Below are positions 8,271 to 16,237 of a stretch of DNA of 64,000 nucleotides, piece after piece. The position numbers were made by a program, and so were the translations under genes. Source of the DNA: a virus; IMG/VR virus record IMGVR_UViG_3300029957_000006, positions 60,455-124,454 of that record; one strand, 5' to 3'. The stretch's first letter is position 1. Each line of letters opens with the position of its first letter. A model generated the notes under the pieces. That model ran no database searches, was not told the origin of the DNA, and was given only the letters and a program-made list of their open reading frames with translations.

Positions 8271-8853
8271 CCGAATCCATTTGTTTCTTTAACTTTGATA
8301 ATACATCACTGGCATCTCCAAGTGTAAATGTTGTTACTGGATTCTTTTTTTTCATATTAACGATCTTGTTCTGAACATCAATGTCTTCAATATTTTCAGC
8401 TCGTTCAATAAATGATGTTCGTTTAATAGAACCTAATAACCAATTAATATGTTTATCACCCTTAAGTGATTTTGTGATAACCCAATTATAAAACTCCTGA
8501 AATGCTGGATAAGACATAAATGTAGTGGTATCTTTTCCAGTAACACCCATTTTCTTATCACCAATGAGCTTAGTTACTGGTGATGTCTTGTCAGCATTTT
8601 CATCAAACATGGTCTTCAAGCTCTTCATGAAGTTATCCTTGAATTCTTCTGTTTGAATTCCTTCAAAGATATCTTGTACTGAAAATAACGAATCTTTCGT
8701 AATAACACATTTAAAATCACCCTTTGGTTTATCCATAACCTTTTCAACTTTTGAAATTGGCATATATGCTCTAACAAGATGGTTGATGAACGTTTTAGAT
8801 TTTGGGTTCTCAAGCATCTTATCTAAGCTTGAATGGATTTCTTCTTGGGTCAT
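8260..8853 (-). CDS. Hypothetical protein
   Basis: 197 residues, no recognised domain; predicted mixed helix with a conserved-looking TFMSYPAFQEFYNWVI segment. Overlaps the P-loop gene by 11 bases, suggesting translational coupling. Confidence 0.55.
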   Translation of the reverse strand: MTQEEIHSSLDKMLENPKSKTFINHLVRAYMPISKVEKVMDKPKGDFKCVITKDSLFSVQDIFEGIQTEEFKDNFMKSLKTMFDENADKTSPVTKLIGDKKMGVTGKDTTTFMSYPAFQEFYNWVITKSLKGDKHINWLLGSIKRTSFIERAENIEDIDVQNKIVNMKKKNPVTTFTLGDASDVLSKLKKQMDSDGN

Positions 8854-8855
8854 TC

Positions 8856-9242
8856 TTAATTTTGTTTAATGAAAATGTAATATGCTGAAAGTAATTGTAT
8901 GTAGTGTAATACTTGATCAAAACCAACTACAACAAATCCCCAATGATAATCGTTCTTACCAAAGTATTTGCTGCTTAATCTGCTAGTACAGTAATCAGTA
9001 ATCCAGTGTGTTATAAATACAAAAGCAGCAAACTCTAAATACTGGCTAGCCATGTATTCATATGATGGTTGGAAGAAGCAAAACATCCAAGCTAAGAACG
9101 TTACTGTAGAATAAACAGCAACATGAATTGTTAACCAATAATTGCTCTTACTTTTATTTACAGCCATCTCATCTGATTGGCACATGAAGTCAGCGAAAAA
9201 ATGTATCGCTATTATCAATAAGGCTACAGGTATACTTATCAT
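8856..9242 (-). CDS. DUF3307 family membrane protein
   Basis: 128 residues with four hydrophobic segments. The pattern HFFADFMCQSDEMAVNKSKS near the N-terminus and FITHWITDYCTSR in the middle is the signature of DUF3307, a small inner-membrane protein family found in phages and plasmids. Function of the family is not known. Confidence 0.75.
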   Translation of the reverse strand: MISIPVALLIIAIHFFADFMCQSDEMAVNKSKSNYWLTIHVAVYSTVTFLAWMFCFFQPSYEYMASQYLEFAAFVFITHWITDYCTSRLSSKYFGKNDYHWGFVVVGFDQVLHYIQLLSAYYIFIKQN

Positions 9243-9243
9243 A

Positions 9244-9684
9244 CTATTTGTTTAATATTTCTTCTTGAATAACTTTAGTAACAACTTTGTTGTCAAAAGC
9301 TTTTCCTTTATTTTGTCTATTGAATGTTCCTGTAAGGAAGCCAACATTTAAAGCAATCGTTTCAGATGTATTTAACATGTTCTTGACTAAAATACGAATT
9401 TCATCTTCAGTCATTAATGTTGGTTGATATGGCTTGATGTAAGATAATTCCAATTCTTGTTCTGAAACATCTAACTTCATTGTCTTGCGACCTTCAATGT
9501 TTTCTAGAATTCCTTTTTCAAAGGATTTAATCACCTTCAAAACATTTTCATCGGTAGATGGAATCAATTGGCCTTCTTGAGTTTGTATAGCACCTTTTAA
9601 AACGCTTAAGAAATTTTTCTTTAACATGTCTTTAGCTTTGTAAGCTTCCATGAAATCAGCGTTTATTTGTTCTTTTATTGACAT
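9244..9684 (-). CDS. YqeY/GatB-tail domain protein
   Basis: 146 residues with the YqeY layout: MSIKEQINADFMEAYKAKDMLKKNFLSVLKGAI, an EEL-like central helix and a C-terminal MLNTSETIALNVGFLTGTFN stretch. YqeY resembles the tail domain of the GatB subunit that positions tRNA during transamidation. With many phage tRNAs in this window a tRNA-linked role is possible, but untested for the family. Confidence 0.8.
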   Translation of the reverse strand: MSIKEQINADFMEAYKAKDMLKKNFLSVLKGAIQTQEGQLIPSTDENVLKVIKSFEKGILENIEGRKTMKLDVSEQELELSYIKPYQPTLMTEDEIRILVKNMLNTSETIALNVGFLTGTFNRQNKGKAFDNKVVTKVIQEEILNK

Positions 9685-9689
9685 TTGTT

Positions 9690-9875
9690 TTATTTTTTTA
9701 CAACTAAATAATGGTGATAATTTTTATTACCATCAGAAGCAAAATAGCCCCATTTCAATTCACCCCTTTGTACTCGTTCACCTATTAATCTGAATTCATC
9801 TTGTGGAGCATCAGATGCTATTCGTATGTATTTCGATGGCTTTATTTCTTCTTTTTCTTCTTTCTTTTTAGCCAT
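9690..9875 (-). CDS. Small hypothetical protein
   Basis: 61 residues, Lys/Glu-rich start then a compact GERVQRGELKWGYFAS strand region. No family recognised. It follows its own promoter (TACCTTTG 9890-9897, TTG 9918-9920), so it starts the 9875-7102 transcript. Confidence 0.5.
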   Translation of the reverse strand: MAKKKEEKEEIKPSKYIRIASDAPQDEFRLIGERVQRGELKWGYFASDGNKNYHHYLVVKK

Positions 9876-9923
9876 TGTGATTCATATAACAAAGGTACTA
9901 TATTTATTTTATAAATACAAGTA

Positions 9924-10307
9924 TTATTTTTTAGGTTTTCTCCAATGATTATTAATCATAATATTAAGATTTGTAAAAGGAATATATCGGCCACCTTTCA
10001 TTCCTTTTCCAGTTCTAAAATATACATGAATACCAAAAATAGTAAACCAAGTTCCACCTATGTGTTTCCAATCACCTTTTTGAAAGGGTTTCCAACAATC
10101 AAGATTATCTGATCTTTCCTTATAGTATTCATTCATAAATCTGATCATGCTCCAAAATTGCTTCTCAGCTTCTTCTTTTGTCTTTCCATCACCATAACTT
10201 GAAAAACCTAGAATTTTTTCAGCTTCTTCTGTTGTTGAAATAAAAACTGTTTCACCCTCTTGAATCAATTCAACTGGTATGCTTATATTAATAGTTTCTG
10301 AAGTCAT
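9924..10307 (-). CDS. Hypothetical protein
   Basis: 127 residues. An N-terminal beta segment, TINISIPVELIQEGETVFIST, is followed by a helix with EEAEKQFWSMIRFMNEYY and an aromatic GGTWFTIFGIHVYFRTG region. No domain recognised. Confidence 0.5.
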   Translation of the reverse strand: MTSETINISIPVELIQEGETVFISTTEEAEKILGFSSYGDGKTKEEAEKQFWSMIRFMNEYYKERSDNLDCWKPFQKGDWKHIGGTWFTIFGIHVYFRTGKGMKGGRYIPFTNLNIMINNHWRKPKK

Positions 10308-10308
10308 A

Positions 10309-10497
10309 TTAGTATTTTTTTACTGTTCCTTGATCAGTTATTGAAACAAGAGTGTCTTTGCCATATGGCATTCCAGTTCCGTTGAAAACAACTGAGCGAT
10401 TTTGATCGATCCAACGCTTGAAAATTAATTGGCCTTTAGCATTGTAAAGGTAGAGTTCTTTACCTACGATTACTTTATTAAATGTTCCTTGTAACAT
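10309..10497 (-). CDS. Small beta-rich hypothetical protein
   Basis: 62 residues. Alternating hydrophobic strands (KVIVGKELYLYNAKGQLIF) suggest a small beta barrel. One base separates it from the next gene. No family recognised. Confidence 0.45.
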   Translation of the reverse strand: MLQGTFNKVIVGKELYLYNAKGQLIFKRWIDQNRSVVFNGTGMPYGKDTLVSITDQGTVKKY

Positions 10498-10503
10498 AAA
10501 ACT

Positions 10504-10701
10504 TTATTTATTTTTAATAGAATACTCTTTTCGTTCCAATAGTAAAGTCAAATCAGTATATGCAATCCAATCACTGAACTTATCAATGAATAAATCAATG
10601 TATCTGGATGCACCTTTGGTGTGTTCCAGATTTACGCATGAATTAATAACAGCTTCTGCTTTCTCAAATGCGATTTCTTTTGGACTTAGTTGATTATTCA
10701 T
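10504..10701 (-). CDS. Small helical hypothetical protein
   Basis: 65 residues, helical, no recognised domain. Overlaps the upstream zinc-ribbon gene by eight bases. Confidence 0.45.
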   Translation of the reverse strand: MNNQLSPKEIAFEKAEAVINSCVNLEHTKGASRYIDLFIDKFSDWIAYTDLTLLLERKEYSIKNK

Positions 10702-10927
10702 TTACCGAATAGGTTAATAGTTGTTTACATTTGTCACAGTATATTGGAGGTGCCTTTCCTAACATTGATTCAGAAATATACGGTCCTTCATTATTGCCAT
10801 TGATATCTTCAACAATATAATTTTCACCTTCTTTGCTTGATACAAAACACATTATGATGTAACATCGATTACATAAAGCAACTGGGTTACCACCATTAAA
10901 TTTTATTATTGGAGTTAGCTTTTTCAT
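10694..10927 (-). CDS. Zinc-ribbon-like small protein
   Basis: 77 residues with two Cys pairs, CNRC near residue 19 and CDKC near residue 67, spaced to hold one zinc ion. It is the first gene after a strong promoter (TACCTTTG 10930-10937, TTG 10958-10960). Function unknown. Confidence 0.55.
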   Translation of the reverse strand: MKKLTPIIKFNGGNPVALCNRCYIIMCFVSSKEGENYIVEDINGNNEGPYISESMLGKAPPIYCDKCKQLLTYSVNE

Positions 10928-11022
10928 TACAAAGGTACAAATTTATATTCATTTAACCAAATTTTATTTTAGTAGAAACAACTCTTATATAAATATTCCC
11001 TATTGCAACAATAAATTAAAAA

Positions 11023-11310
11023 TTACTTTTCTTCCTCCTTAACAGATTCATTATCAACCTCATCTTTTGGTTTTAACAAATCAGTTAAATTCTTGATGGC
11101 TTCTGTCACCATTACTTCTCTTTTGGAATAGCCATTTTGATCAGCTAAATCAATTAAAGCACATAATGCTTCACAAACACAAACTACGTCTGTATTAACT
11201 AATAATTGAGCTTCTTCGAAATTGGTTGGTGGTTTAATCTCATTTGGTTTCCCAAGAATGACCTTTTGTGGACGATCACTATCAATGTCTATTAATAATA
11301 AAGTTTTCAT
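11023..11310 (-). CDS. Hypothetical protein
   Basis: 95 residues with an acidic tail (PKDEVDNESVKEEEK). No recognised family. Promoter with a TATATTTG box at 11328-11335 and TTG at 11356-11358. Confidence 0.5.
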   Translation of the reverse strand: MKTLLLIDIDSDRPQKVILGKPNEIKPPTNFEEAQLLVNTDVVCVCEALCALIDLADQNGYSKREVMVTEAIKNLTDLLKPKDEVDNESVKEEEK

Positions 11311-11384
11311 AATATCTAGCTTTTAGGCAAATATACTATTTTTTTCGTATCAGTGCAACTATTTATATGCAAATTAAACCAATC

Positions 11385-11531
11385 ATGGCAAAACAATTGA
11401 AAACAGGTAATACCTCAACTAGAATAACCAATGCTAAAAAAAGCAGAAAAGGAATTCATGCTAAAAGCAAAGCATCAAGATCAAAAAAAGCTAAAAATTA
11501 CTTTAAACGAAATGTAGGTCAAGGTAAATAA
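11385..11531 (+). CDS. Small highly basic protein
   Basis: 48 residues on the plus strand from ATG 11385; an in-frame ATG at 11367 would add six residues. The body reads KKSRKGIHAKSKASRSKKAK then NYFKRNVGQGK, very rich in Lys, Ser and Arg. The RKG(I/V)HxK...GQGK layout resembles a small conserved protein I have seen in Bacteroidetes phages, and its composition suggests binding to RNA or DNA. Below the usual gene-calling length. Confidence 0.6.
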   Translation: MAKQLKTGNTSTRITNAKKSRKGIHAKSKASRSKKAKNYFKRNVGQGK

Positions 11532-11553
11532 AAAGGGTTTTAAAATAATTTTA

Positions 11554-12111
11554 TTATTTTAATTTGTAATTCTTTTTTGTTCCATCTGCCTTTGAGTAAA
11601 CAAATTTACTTGGTTTAATTTCAATGTCAACCATCTCTTTTAATTTTTTGATGTACTTATCTGCCATCTTAGGTTTAAGATACGCTATTGTACAGTGAGG
11701 ATGATATTTTGGATGATCATTCGTATATGGAAAATTATCTGTAAATTTTTTGTTTGCTTTATGTAAATCTTCACTTTCAACATCAAATTTCAATACATCA
11801 AATTTTGGATTTGCAAAAGAAGAAATTCCTTTAAATGCCATTTTAGGTGTCTTAAGACTATCAATTTCTTCTTCAATATCTTTATCTAAAATATTATTGT
11901 GAAGTCCAAATAAGATTGTTACATGTGGTTCAGTTTCTCTACCAAATCCAGTATCATCCTTGGGATCATATAAATCATCTTCATCGATCATATCTTGCAT
12001 TTCATTCCAGCGTTTTTGATCTGCATCTAAAAACACCATTACACAACCATATTCATTTTTGTGAGCACCTTCATTTAATAAAGCCATTCTAAGTCGTTTT
12101 CTAATATCCAT
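11554..12111 (-). CDS. 2H phosphoesterase (2'-5' RNA ligase-like)
   Basis: 185 residues with both catalytic H-x-T motifs: EPHVTILFGL near residue 63 and YHPHCTIAYLK near 140, the hallmark of the 2H phosphoesterase superfamily. Members cut 2'-5' or cyclic phosphodiester bonds in RNA or nucleotide signals; the anti-CBASS protein Acb1 is one. The N-terminus MDIRKRLRMALLNEGA resembles a T4-type capsid-targeting propeptide with an LNE|G cleavage site (see findings), so the enzyme may be injected with DNA. The substrate is not shown by sequence. Confidence 0.78.
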   Translation of the reverse strand: MDIRKRLRMALLNEGAHKNEYGCVMVFLDADQKRWNEMQDMIDEDDLYDPKDDTGFGRETEPHVTILFGLHNNILDKDIEEEIDSLKTPKMAFKGISSFANPKFDVLKFDVESEDLHKANKKFTDNFPYTNDHPKYHPHCTIAYLKPKMADKYIKKLKEMVDIEIKPSKFVYSKADGTKKNYKLK

Positions 12112-12160
12112 ATTATCCTGATTTTAATATAAATATCGTTATGAAACGACAAAAATAAAG

Positions 12161-12188
12161 AAAACCCATACAATTTGTATGGGTTTCT
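12161..12188 (-). terminator. Intrinsic terminator after mnmA
   Basis: An inverted repeat, AAACCCATACAA and TTTGTATGGGTTT, gives a stem of about 12 base pairs just after the mnmA stop codon. Confidence 0.75.
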
Positions 12189-12192
12189 TGAA

Positions 12193-13320
12193 TCATAATA
12201 CTTCATGGATATGACCACCGCCTATTACATCCGATGGGTTATTTGGGTCGTAAAAGACCGTTGATTGGCCAGCTGTTATTGTTCGAACTTGGTGAGCAAA
12301 ATCCACTCGCACCATATCATTGCCTAAGCAAGTTAAGGTAGCTAGTGTTGTCTTACCACGATATCTTACATTAGCAAGGACTTCCATTCCATCCAATGCA
12401 TCATAATCAACCTTGATAGTATTTATCTTCTTGACAATCATGTGTTGTCTCATAAGGTCCTTTTCAAGTCCTAGAGTCACTTCATTTGTCTTTGGGTTGA
12501 TATCCGTTACATAAAATGGTTCAGTGCTAGGAAGATCACCAACACCCAATCCACGTCTTTGTCCAACAGTGAAATATGGGAATCCATCATGAGTTCCAAT
12601 TATCTTACCATCCGTATCAATAAAATTACCCTTGTTGATTTCTCTCTTTCTAGAAAGAAATGCTCGGTAGTTATTATCTGGGATGAAACAGATTTCGTAG
12701 CTTTCTCCCTTCTTGGATAATGCTTCATAACCTCTATCAGCAGCCATCTTTCTTATGTCAGTCTTTTCATAACCTCCAACTGGAAAGATGGTTCTTGCAA
12801 GAACTTCTTGAGTAAGTCCCCACAATACATAAGATTGATCCTTTGTTACATCAACACCACTAGACAACATGTAACGACCATTTTCATTTCTGATAATAGC
12901 ATAGTGTCCTGTTGCGATATAATCACAATTCAATTGATCAGCAATCTTTAATAATGCACCCCACTTGATGTGAGTATTACATAGGATACATGGATTAGGT
13001 GTTCTACCTTCCATATATTCATCAATGAAATTGTTGATAACAGAATCATTGAAGCTGTTACGGATATCATAGATTGTATGTGGGATATCATTCTTAACAC
13101 AAATTTCTCTTGCATCATTAATATCATCCAATGAGCAACATCCTGTACTCTTGTTGTGTGCAATGTCAACACCAGAACTAGCATAATCCCATGTCTTCAT
13201 GGTGATCCCAATTACGTCAACTTGATCTTCTTTGAGTAAGACAGCTGATATAGTAGAATCAATACCTCCACTCATAGCACATAACACCCTCTTTCCTTTT
13301 AAATGACTATATACACCCAT
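12193..13320 (-). CDS. mnmA: tRNA-specific 2-thiouridylase MnmA
   Basis: 375 residues, full family length. The PP-loop SGGIDS is at about 16-21; the catalytic cysteines sit in PNPCILCN (about 110) and ESYEICFIPD (about 205); FPYFTVGQRRGLGVG and the C-terminal beta-barrel are also present. The enzyme thiolates U34 of tRNA-Glu, -Gln and -Lys in the cytoplasm using sulfur relayed from the host. This phage has several tRNA-Glu(TTC) genes, a natural substrate, so it may modify its own tRNAs or protect host ones from anticodon nucleases. Confidence 0.93.
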   Translation of the reverse strand: MGVYSHLKGKRVLCAMSGGIDSTISAVLLKEDQVDVIGITMKTWDYASSGVDIAHNKSTGCCSLDDINDAREICVKNDIPHTIYDIRNSFNDSVINNFIDEYMEGRTPNPCILCNTHIKWGALLKIADQLNCDYIATGHYAIIRNENGRYMLSSGVDVTKDQSYVLWGLTQEVLARTIFPVGGYEKTDIRKMAADRGYEALSKKGESYEICFIPDNNYRAFLSRKREINKGNFIDTDGKIIGTHDGFPYFTVGQRRGLGVGDLPSTEPFYVTDINPKTNEVTLGLEKDLMRQHMIVKKINTIKVDYDALDGMEVLANVRYRGKTTLATLTCLGNDMVRVDFAHQVRTITAGQSTVFYDPNNPSDVIGGGHIHEVL

Positions 13321-13411
13321 GTTTTTATATTTTATTGTACTTCTTTTTACACCAAATAAATCAGCAACGTTTTGTAATGTTAATTTTTATTACATTAACA
13401 CCATTTTAAAT

Positions 13412-13462
13412 AAAATGGGTCTTCATTACAAAGACCCATATCATTATCATAAAAGGACCAAT
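13412..13462 (-). terminator. Terminator with conserved upstream box after DGR target 1
   Basis: A GGGTCTT/AAGACCC hairpin (13417-13437) followed by a T-rich run on the minus strand. The upstream box at 13440-13460 is similar to boxes at 47440-47456 and 61895-61911. It closes the DGR transcript. Confidence 0.7.
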
Positions 13463-13464
13463 AA

Positions 13465-13905
13465 CTAATCCTCAAGAATATAATCTTTAAACAAGTCCAA
13501 AAATGTAATTCCTAAAAACTTAGCTTGATCTTCACTTTCTACATAAAGGGCCGATGGAACATCCGTATCAGTATTATTATAATAAGTATCATAAGACGAA
13601 AAACCTTGCTCCAAATCAAACCAAACTCTATATTTACGTTGATTGGTGTTAGACCAAACTGGTTTCCAATTAGTAAATGATCGGATTGCCTTAACAATTA
13701 TTTTAAGTTTTCTAAGTGCAATCTCATTCTTATCTAAACCATCAAGTTTAGAGTTGAATTGGCTTACATTGATGTTTTGTTGTTCGCAAGCCTTATCAAA
13801 GGATGTAATATCCTTGTAAGATTTAATTTTACTAGTCTGTCTAGCTATTTCAGCTAATTGTTCATCAGTTAAGGTGATTGAAACACCATTGATATCTATT
13901 TTCAT
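13465..13905 (-). CDS. DGR target protein 1
   Basis: 146 residues. The N-terminus MKIDINGVSITLTDEQLAEI is nearly the same as in the fourth target at 61936-62373. The C-terminal part has a LRKLKIIVKAIRSFTNWKPVW helix, then the variable stretch, SSYDTYYNNTDTDVPSALYV, then a constant QAKFLGITFLDLFKDYIL tail. The variable stretch is encoded by bases 13548-13607, which differ from the template repeat at 15030-15089 only at template T positions on the plus strand (adenines in the coding sense) across the aligned core. The family is common in Bacteroidetes and their phages; its function is unknown, a ligand-binding role is inferred. Promoter at 13926-13956. Confidence 0.85.
   Translation of the reverse strand: MKIDINGVSITLTDEQLAEIARQTSKIKSYKDITSFDKACEQQNINVSQFNSKLDGLDKNEIALRKLKIIVKAIRSFTNWKPVWSNTNQRKYRVWFDLEQGFSSYDTYYNNTDTDVPSALYVESEDQAKFLGITFLDLFKDYILED
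13548..13607 (-). repeat. DGR variable repeat VR1
   Basis: Aligns to the template repeat from the fixed GGTTTTTCG side to the fixed GTTCCATC side. The seven or eight differences inside the core all fall at coding-strand adenines of the template. Confidence 0.85.
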
Positions 13906-13925
13906 GTTGAGTTTTGTTTAGGACA

Positions 13926-13956
13926 CAAAGGTATGAAAAAAAATTGAAACAACCAA
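13926..13956 (-). promoter_or_regulatory. Bacteroidetes-type promoter for DGR target 1
   Basis: TACCTTTG 13926-13933 with TTG 13954-13956, 20-base spacer. Lies between the reverse transcriptase and target 1, so target 1 can be expressed separately. Confidence 0.75.
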
Positions 13957-13958
13957 AT

Positions 13959-14927
13959 TTAATTCAACATTGTTTTATTACTTAATAGTTTCTTCATTAA
14001 ATGTCTTGCATTACAATGCATTGACCAACCACTATATGCTGAAAATGATCTTATCTTTCTTCGTTTATACATCATTCTAGCAAAGCTCTTTTTGATTGAT
14101 TTTCTAAGCAATACATGAGTATGAAAGAATACATAACCAACAAAATCTATTCCTCTGATTTCAACCATAAAGACTTGATAGTTGTCTTTTATAGTCAATT
14201 TTAATTTGCTTCCAAGATACTCTCTCATTTCAGCTAACAAAGCATGCAAATAGGCTTTACTACCAGATAATATGACAATATCATCAGCATATCTAAAACA
14301 ATATTTTACACCTTTAACCTCTTTCAACCAATGATCAAAATAAGTTAGATATAAATTAGCAAAGTATTGACTTAAATAATTACCAATTGGAATACCATCA
14401 GCACTATCAATAATCTCATCTAACAACCATAACAAATCTTTATCCTTGATTTTTCGTCTAATGATTTGTTTTAATATCTCATGATCAATACTTGGATAGA
14501 ATTGTTTGATATCAATCTTCAGACAATAAGTTGTATTAGGAACATCCTTGAGTGCTTTTTTAAGGGCATTAGCTGCCCCATGAATGCCTCTTCCTTTAAT
14601 ACAGCTATAAGTATTGGAAGTAAACAAAGATGTGAAGATAGGTTCTAATTTGTTCATTATTGCATGATGAACAATCCTATCTGGATAATAAGGTAAGCTG
14701 GAAATTATTCGTTCCTTACCTTCGAAGATTTTAAACGTTTTATATGTTGAAGTTCTAAAAGTTTTATTTAATAGTGCTTCATTTAATTTTAAAATATTTA
14801 AATCTTTTTCTTTGTCATGTAAAACAACATCATATCTATTACGTTTACTCTTCCTAGCTTTTAAATCAGCCAGTTCCAAGTTTTCAATATCACAAATGTC
14901 ATTGTAAAGATTTCCTACTCTCTTCAT
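13959..14927 (-). CDS. DGR reverse transcriptase
   Basis: 322 residues. Reverse transcriptase blocks in order: RIISSLPYYPDRIVHHAI, CLKIDIKQFYPSIDH (first catalytic Asp), GIPIGNYLSQYFANLYL, and YCFRYADDIVIL (YADD catalytic box), then GIDFVGYVFFHTHVLLRKS thumb. The IGNYLSQ segment has the SQ pair that marks diversity-generating retroelement enzymes in place of SP in other reverse transcriptases. The enzyme copies the template RNA with errors at adenines and the cDNA replaces variable repeats. No Avd accessory protein is visible nearby. Confidence 0.92.
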   Translation of the reverse strand: MKRVGNLYNDICDIENLELADLKARKSKRNRYDVVLHDKEKDLNILKLNEALLNKTFRTSTYKTFKIFEGKERIISSLPYYPDRIVHHAIMNKLEPIFTSLFTSNTYSCIKGRGIHGAANALKKALKDVPNTTYCLKIDIKQFYPSIDHEILKQIIRRKIKDKDLLWLLDEIIDSADGIPIGNYLSQYFANLYLTYFDHWLKEVKGVKYCFRYADDIVILSGSKAYLHALLAEMREYLGSKLKLTIKDNYQVFMVEIRGIDFVGYVFFHTHVLLRKSIKKSFARMMYKRRKIRSFSAYSGWSMHCNARHLMKKLLSNKTMLN

Positions 14928-15029
14928 CCTTTGCTTTAATAGGAGCGTTTTCCGCAGATACTAACACCTAACTAAATTATGTAATTTTTTACCATGTTGG
15001 TAAGGTCTGTGCCGTTATGTTTAAGCAAG

Positions 15030-15089
15030 TTGCTGATGGAACATTCGTATTAGTATTATTATAATTAGTATCATAATACGAAAAACCGC
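15030..15089 (-). repeat. DGR template repeat (TR)
   Basis: A non-coding copy of the variable stretch, between the reverse transcriptase gene and target 2. Read on the minus strand it contains runs of AAT, AAC and TAT codons (asparagine- and tyrosine-like), the usual adenine-rich design that lets A-mutagenesis reach many amino acids. The wider spacer 14928-15111 is presumably transcribed as the template RNA. Confidence 0.88.
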
Positions 15090-15111
15090 ATCCGTTTGGC
15101 ACACAACCCTT

Positions 15112-15666
15112 TTATGAGTAGTATTCTTTATATTCTTCTAACGCAATTTCAATGACATATTTTGCAAGTTCTTGGCTTCTAAGACAAAGGGCCGATGGAA
15201 CAGCCGTATAAGTACTAGTAAAATGATAAGAAGCATCATAAAACGAAAAACCGCCCTTCATTCTAAAGTAATTATACCATTTCGCTTCATTTTCGTCTTT
15301 CCAGTTTGGATACCAACCTTCATTTAGGGCTTTGATAATTACCTTAAGCTTCTTAAATGCAACTTCATCAGGTGTATCATTGGAATGATAAACTTCTTTT
15401 GGGTTGAGATCGAGAACCTTGCAAGCATCCAAAAACGATTTTACTCGATCTCTAATATTTTTTGGTATTGAGAAAAATTTCTTCAAAACATTAGTTTGCT
15501 TCTCATCAGATGCTTTAAACATCTCATCAACTTCAGATTGTGTAAAAGAAATTTCATTTTCAAATGGATTTCTTTTAGCATAATCTTCAATCTTGGTTTT
15601 CCAACCAGAACAAGCAATGTTATAAATTTCTTTAAGGTTGTCTCTACTAATTGTTTGATTTTTCAT
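15112..15666 (-). CDS. DGR target protein 2
   Basis: 184 residues. Layout IRDRVKSFLDACKVLDLNP, FKKLKVIIKALNEGWYPNW, then GGFSFYDASYHFTSTYTAVP (variable) and PSALCLRSQELAKYVIEIA. The W-Y-P-N-W helix and RS.ELA tail are the core of a protein family widespread in Bacteroidetes phages. The variable stretch is at 15189-15254 and carries two extra codons relative to the template. Own promoter at 15687-15717. Function unknown. Confidence 0.82.
   Translation of the reverse strand: MKNQTISRDNLKEIYNIACSGWKTKIEDYAKRNPFENEISFTQSEVDEMFKASDEKQTNVLKKFFSIPKNIRDRVKSFLDACKVLDLNPKEVYHSNDTPDEVAFKKLKVIIKALNEGWYPNWKDENEAKWYNYFRMKGGFSFYDASYHFTSTYTAVPSALCLRSQELAKYVIEIALEEYKEYYS
15189..15254 (-). repeat. DGR variable repeat VR2 (6-base insertion)
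   Basis: 66 bases against 60 in the template. With a 6-base gap placed in the middle, every substitution falls at a template adenine in the coding sense. The insertion keeps frame. Confidence 0.8.
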
Positions 15667-15686
15667 ATTTTTCTTTTAGATGATTA

Positions 15687-15717
15687 CAAAGGTACATAAA
15701 AAATTTCAATCTACCAA
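15687..15717 (-). promoter_or_regulatory. Bacteroidetes-type promoter for DGR target 2
   Basis: TACCTTTG 15687-15694 and TTG 15715-15717, just upstream of the target 2 start and downstream of target 3. Likely also feeds the template and reverse transcriptase. Confidence 0.75.
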
Positions 15718-15720
15718 ATT

Positions 15721-16236
15721 TTATTGATAATAATCTTTATATAAATGAATAAATTTTTTGCCACAGAATACAGCCAATTTTTCAGATTTTAAATAAAGGG
15801 CCGATGGAACAGCCGTAACAGTATGACCACAATGAGTATCATAATACGAAAAACCGCCTTTGAGGTTAAAATATGGAAAGTATTTGTTTTCATTACCATC
15901 CTCCCAATTAGGATACCAACCTTCATTTAATACTTTGATAATGATTGTTAATTGATATTCAGCTAAAAATTTCTTACCATTAAAACAATCAAAATTAGGA
16001 AGTATTTTTGAAATACCTAATTTATCACAAGCATCTTCAAATGAACTAATACCAATTGATTGACCAAAGGCTTCAATTGAAGCTTCTGCAATTTTAGCTT
16101 TTTCGGTATTAGATGTTATACCAAGTATTGTTGCAACGTCATCAGCTCGACCAAGAAATTCAATATCATTATACTTAGTTGATATGATCTTGGTCCAGTT
16201 TTTAACTGTATGTGATTTAGCAAATAGTTTCAACAT
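15721..16236 (-). CDS. DGR target protein 3
   Basis: 171 residues from ATG 16236 (MLKLFAKSHTVKNW), preferred over an upstream alternative start that would overlap the previous gene. Same C-terminal architecture as targets 1, 2 and 4: LTIIIKVLNEGWYPNWEDG, GGFSYYDTHCGHTVTAVPSA (variable), then LKSEKLAVFCGKKFIHLYKDYY. The variable stretch is 15798-15857. The N-terminal region differs from the other targets. Confidence 0.82.
   Translation of the reverse strand: MLKLFAKSHTVKNWTKIISTKYNDIEFLGRADDVATILGITSNTEKAKIAEASIEAFGQSIGISSFEDACDKLGISKILPNFDCFNGKKFLAEYQLTIIIKVLNEGWYPNWEDGNENKYFPYFNLKGGFSYYDTHCGHTVTAVPSALYLKSEKLAVFCGKKFIHLYKDYYQ
15798..15857 (-). repeat. DGR variable repeat VR3
   Basis: 60 bases, same length as the template. 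About ten substitutions, all at coding-strand adenines of the template within the aligned core. Confidence 0.85.
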
Positions 16237-16237
16237 T

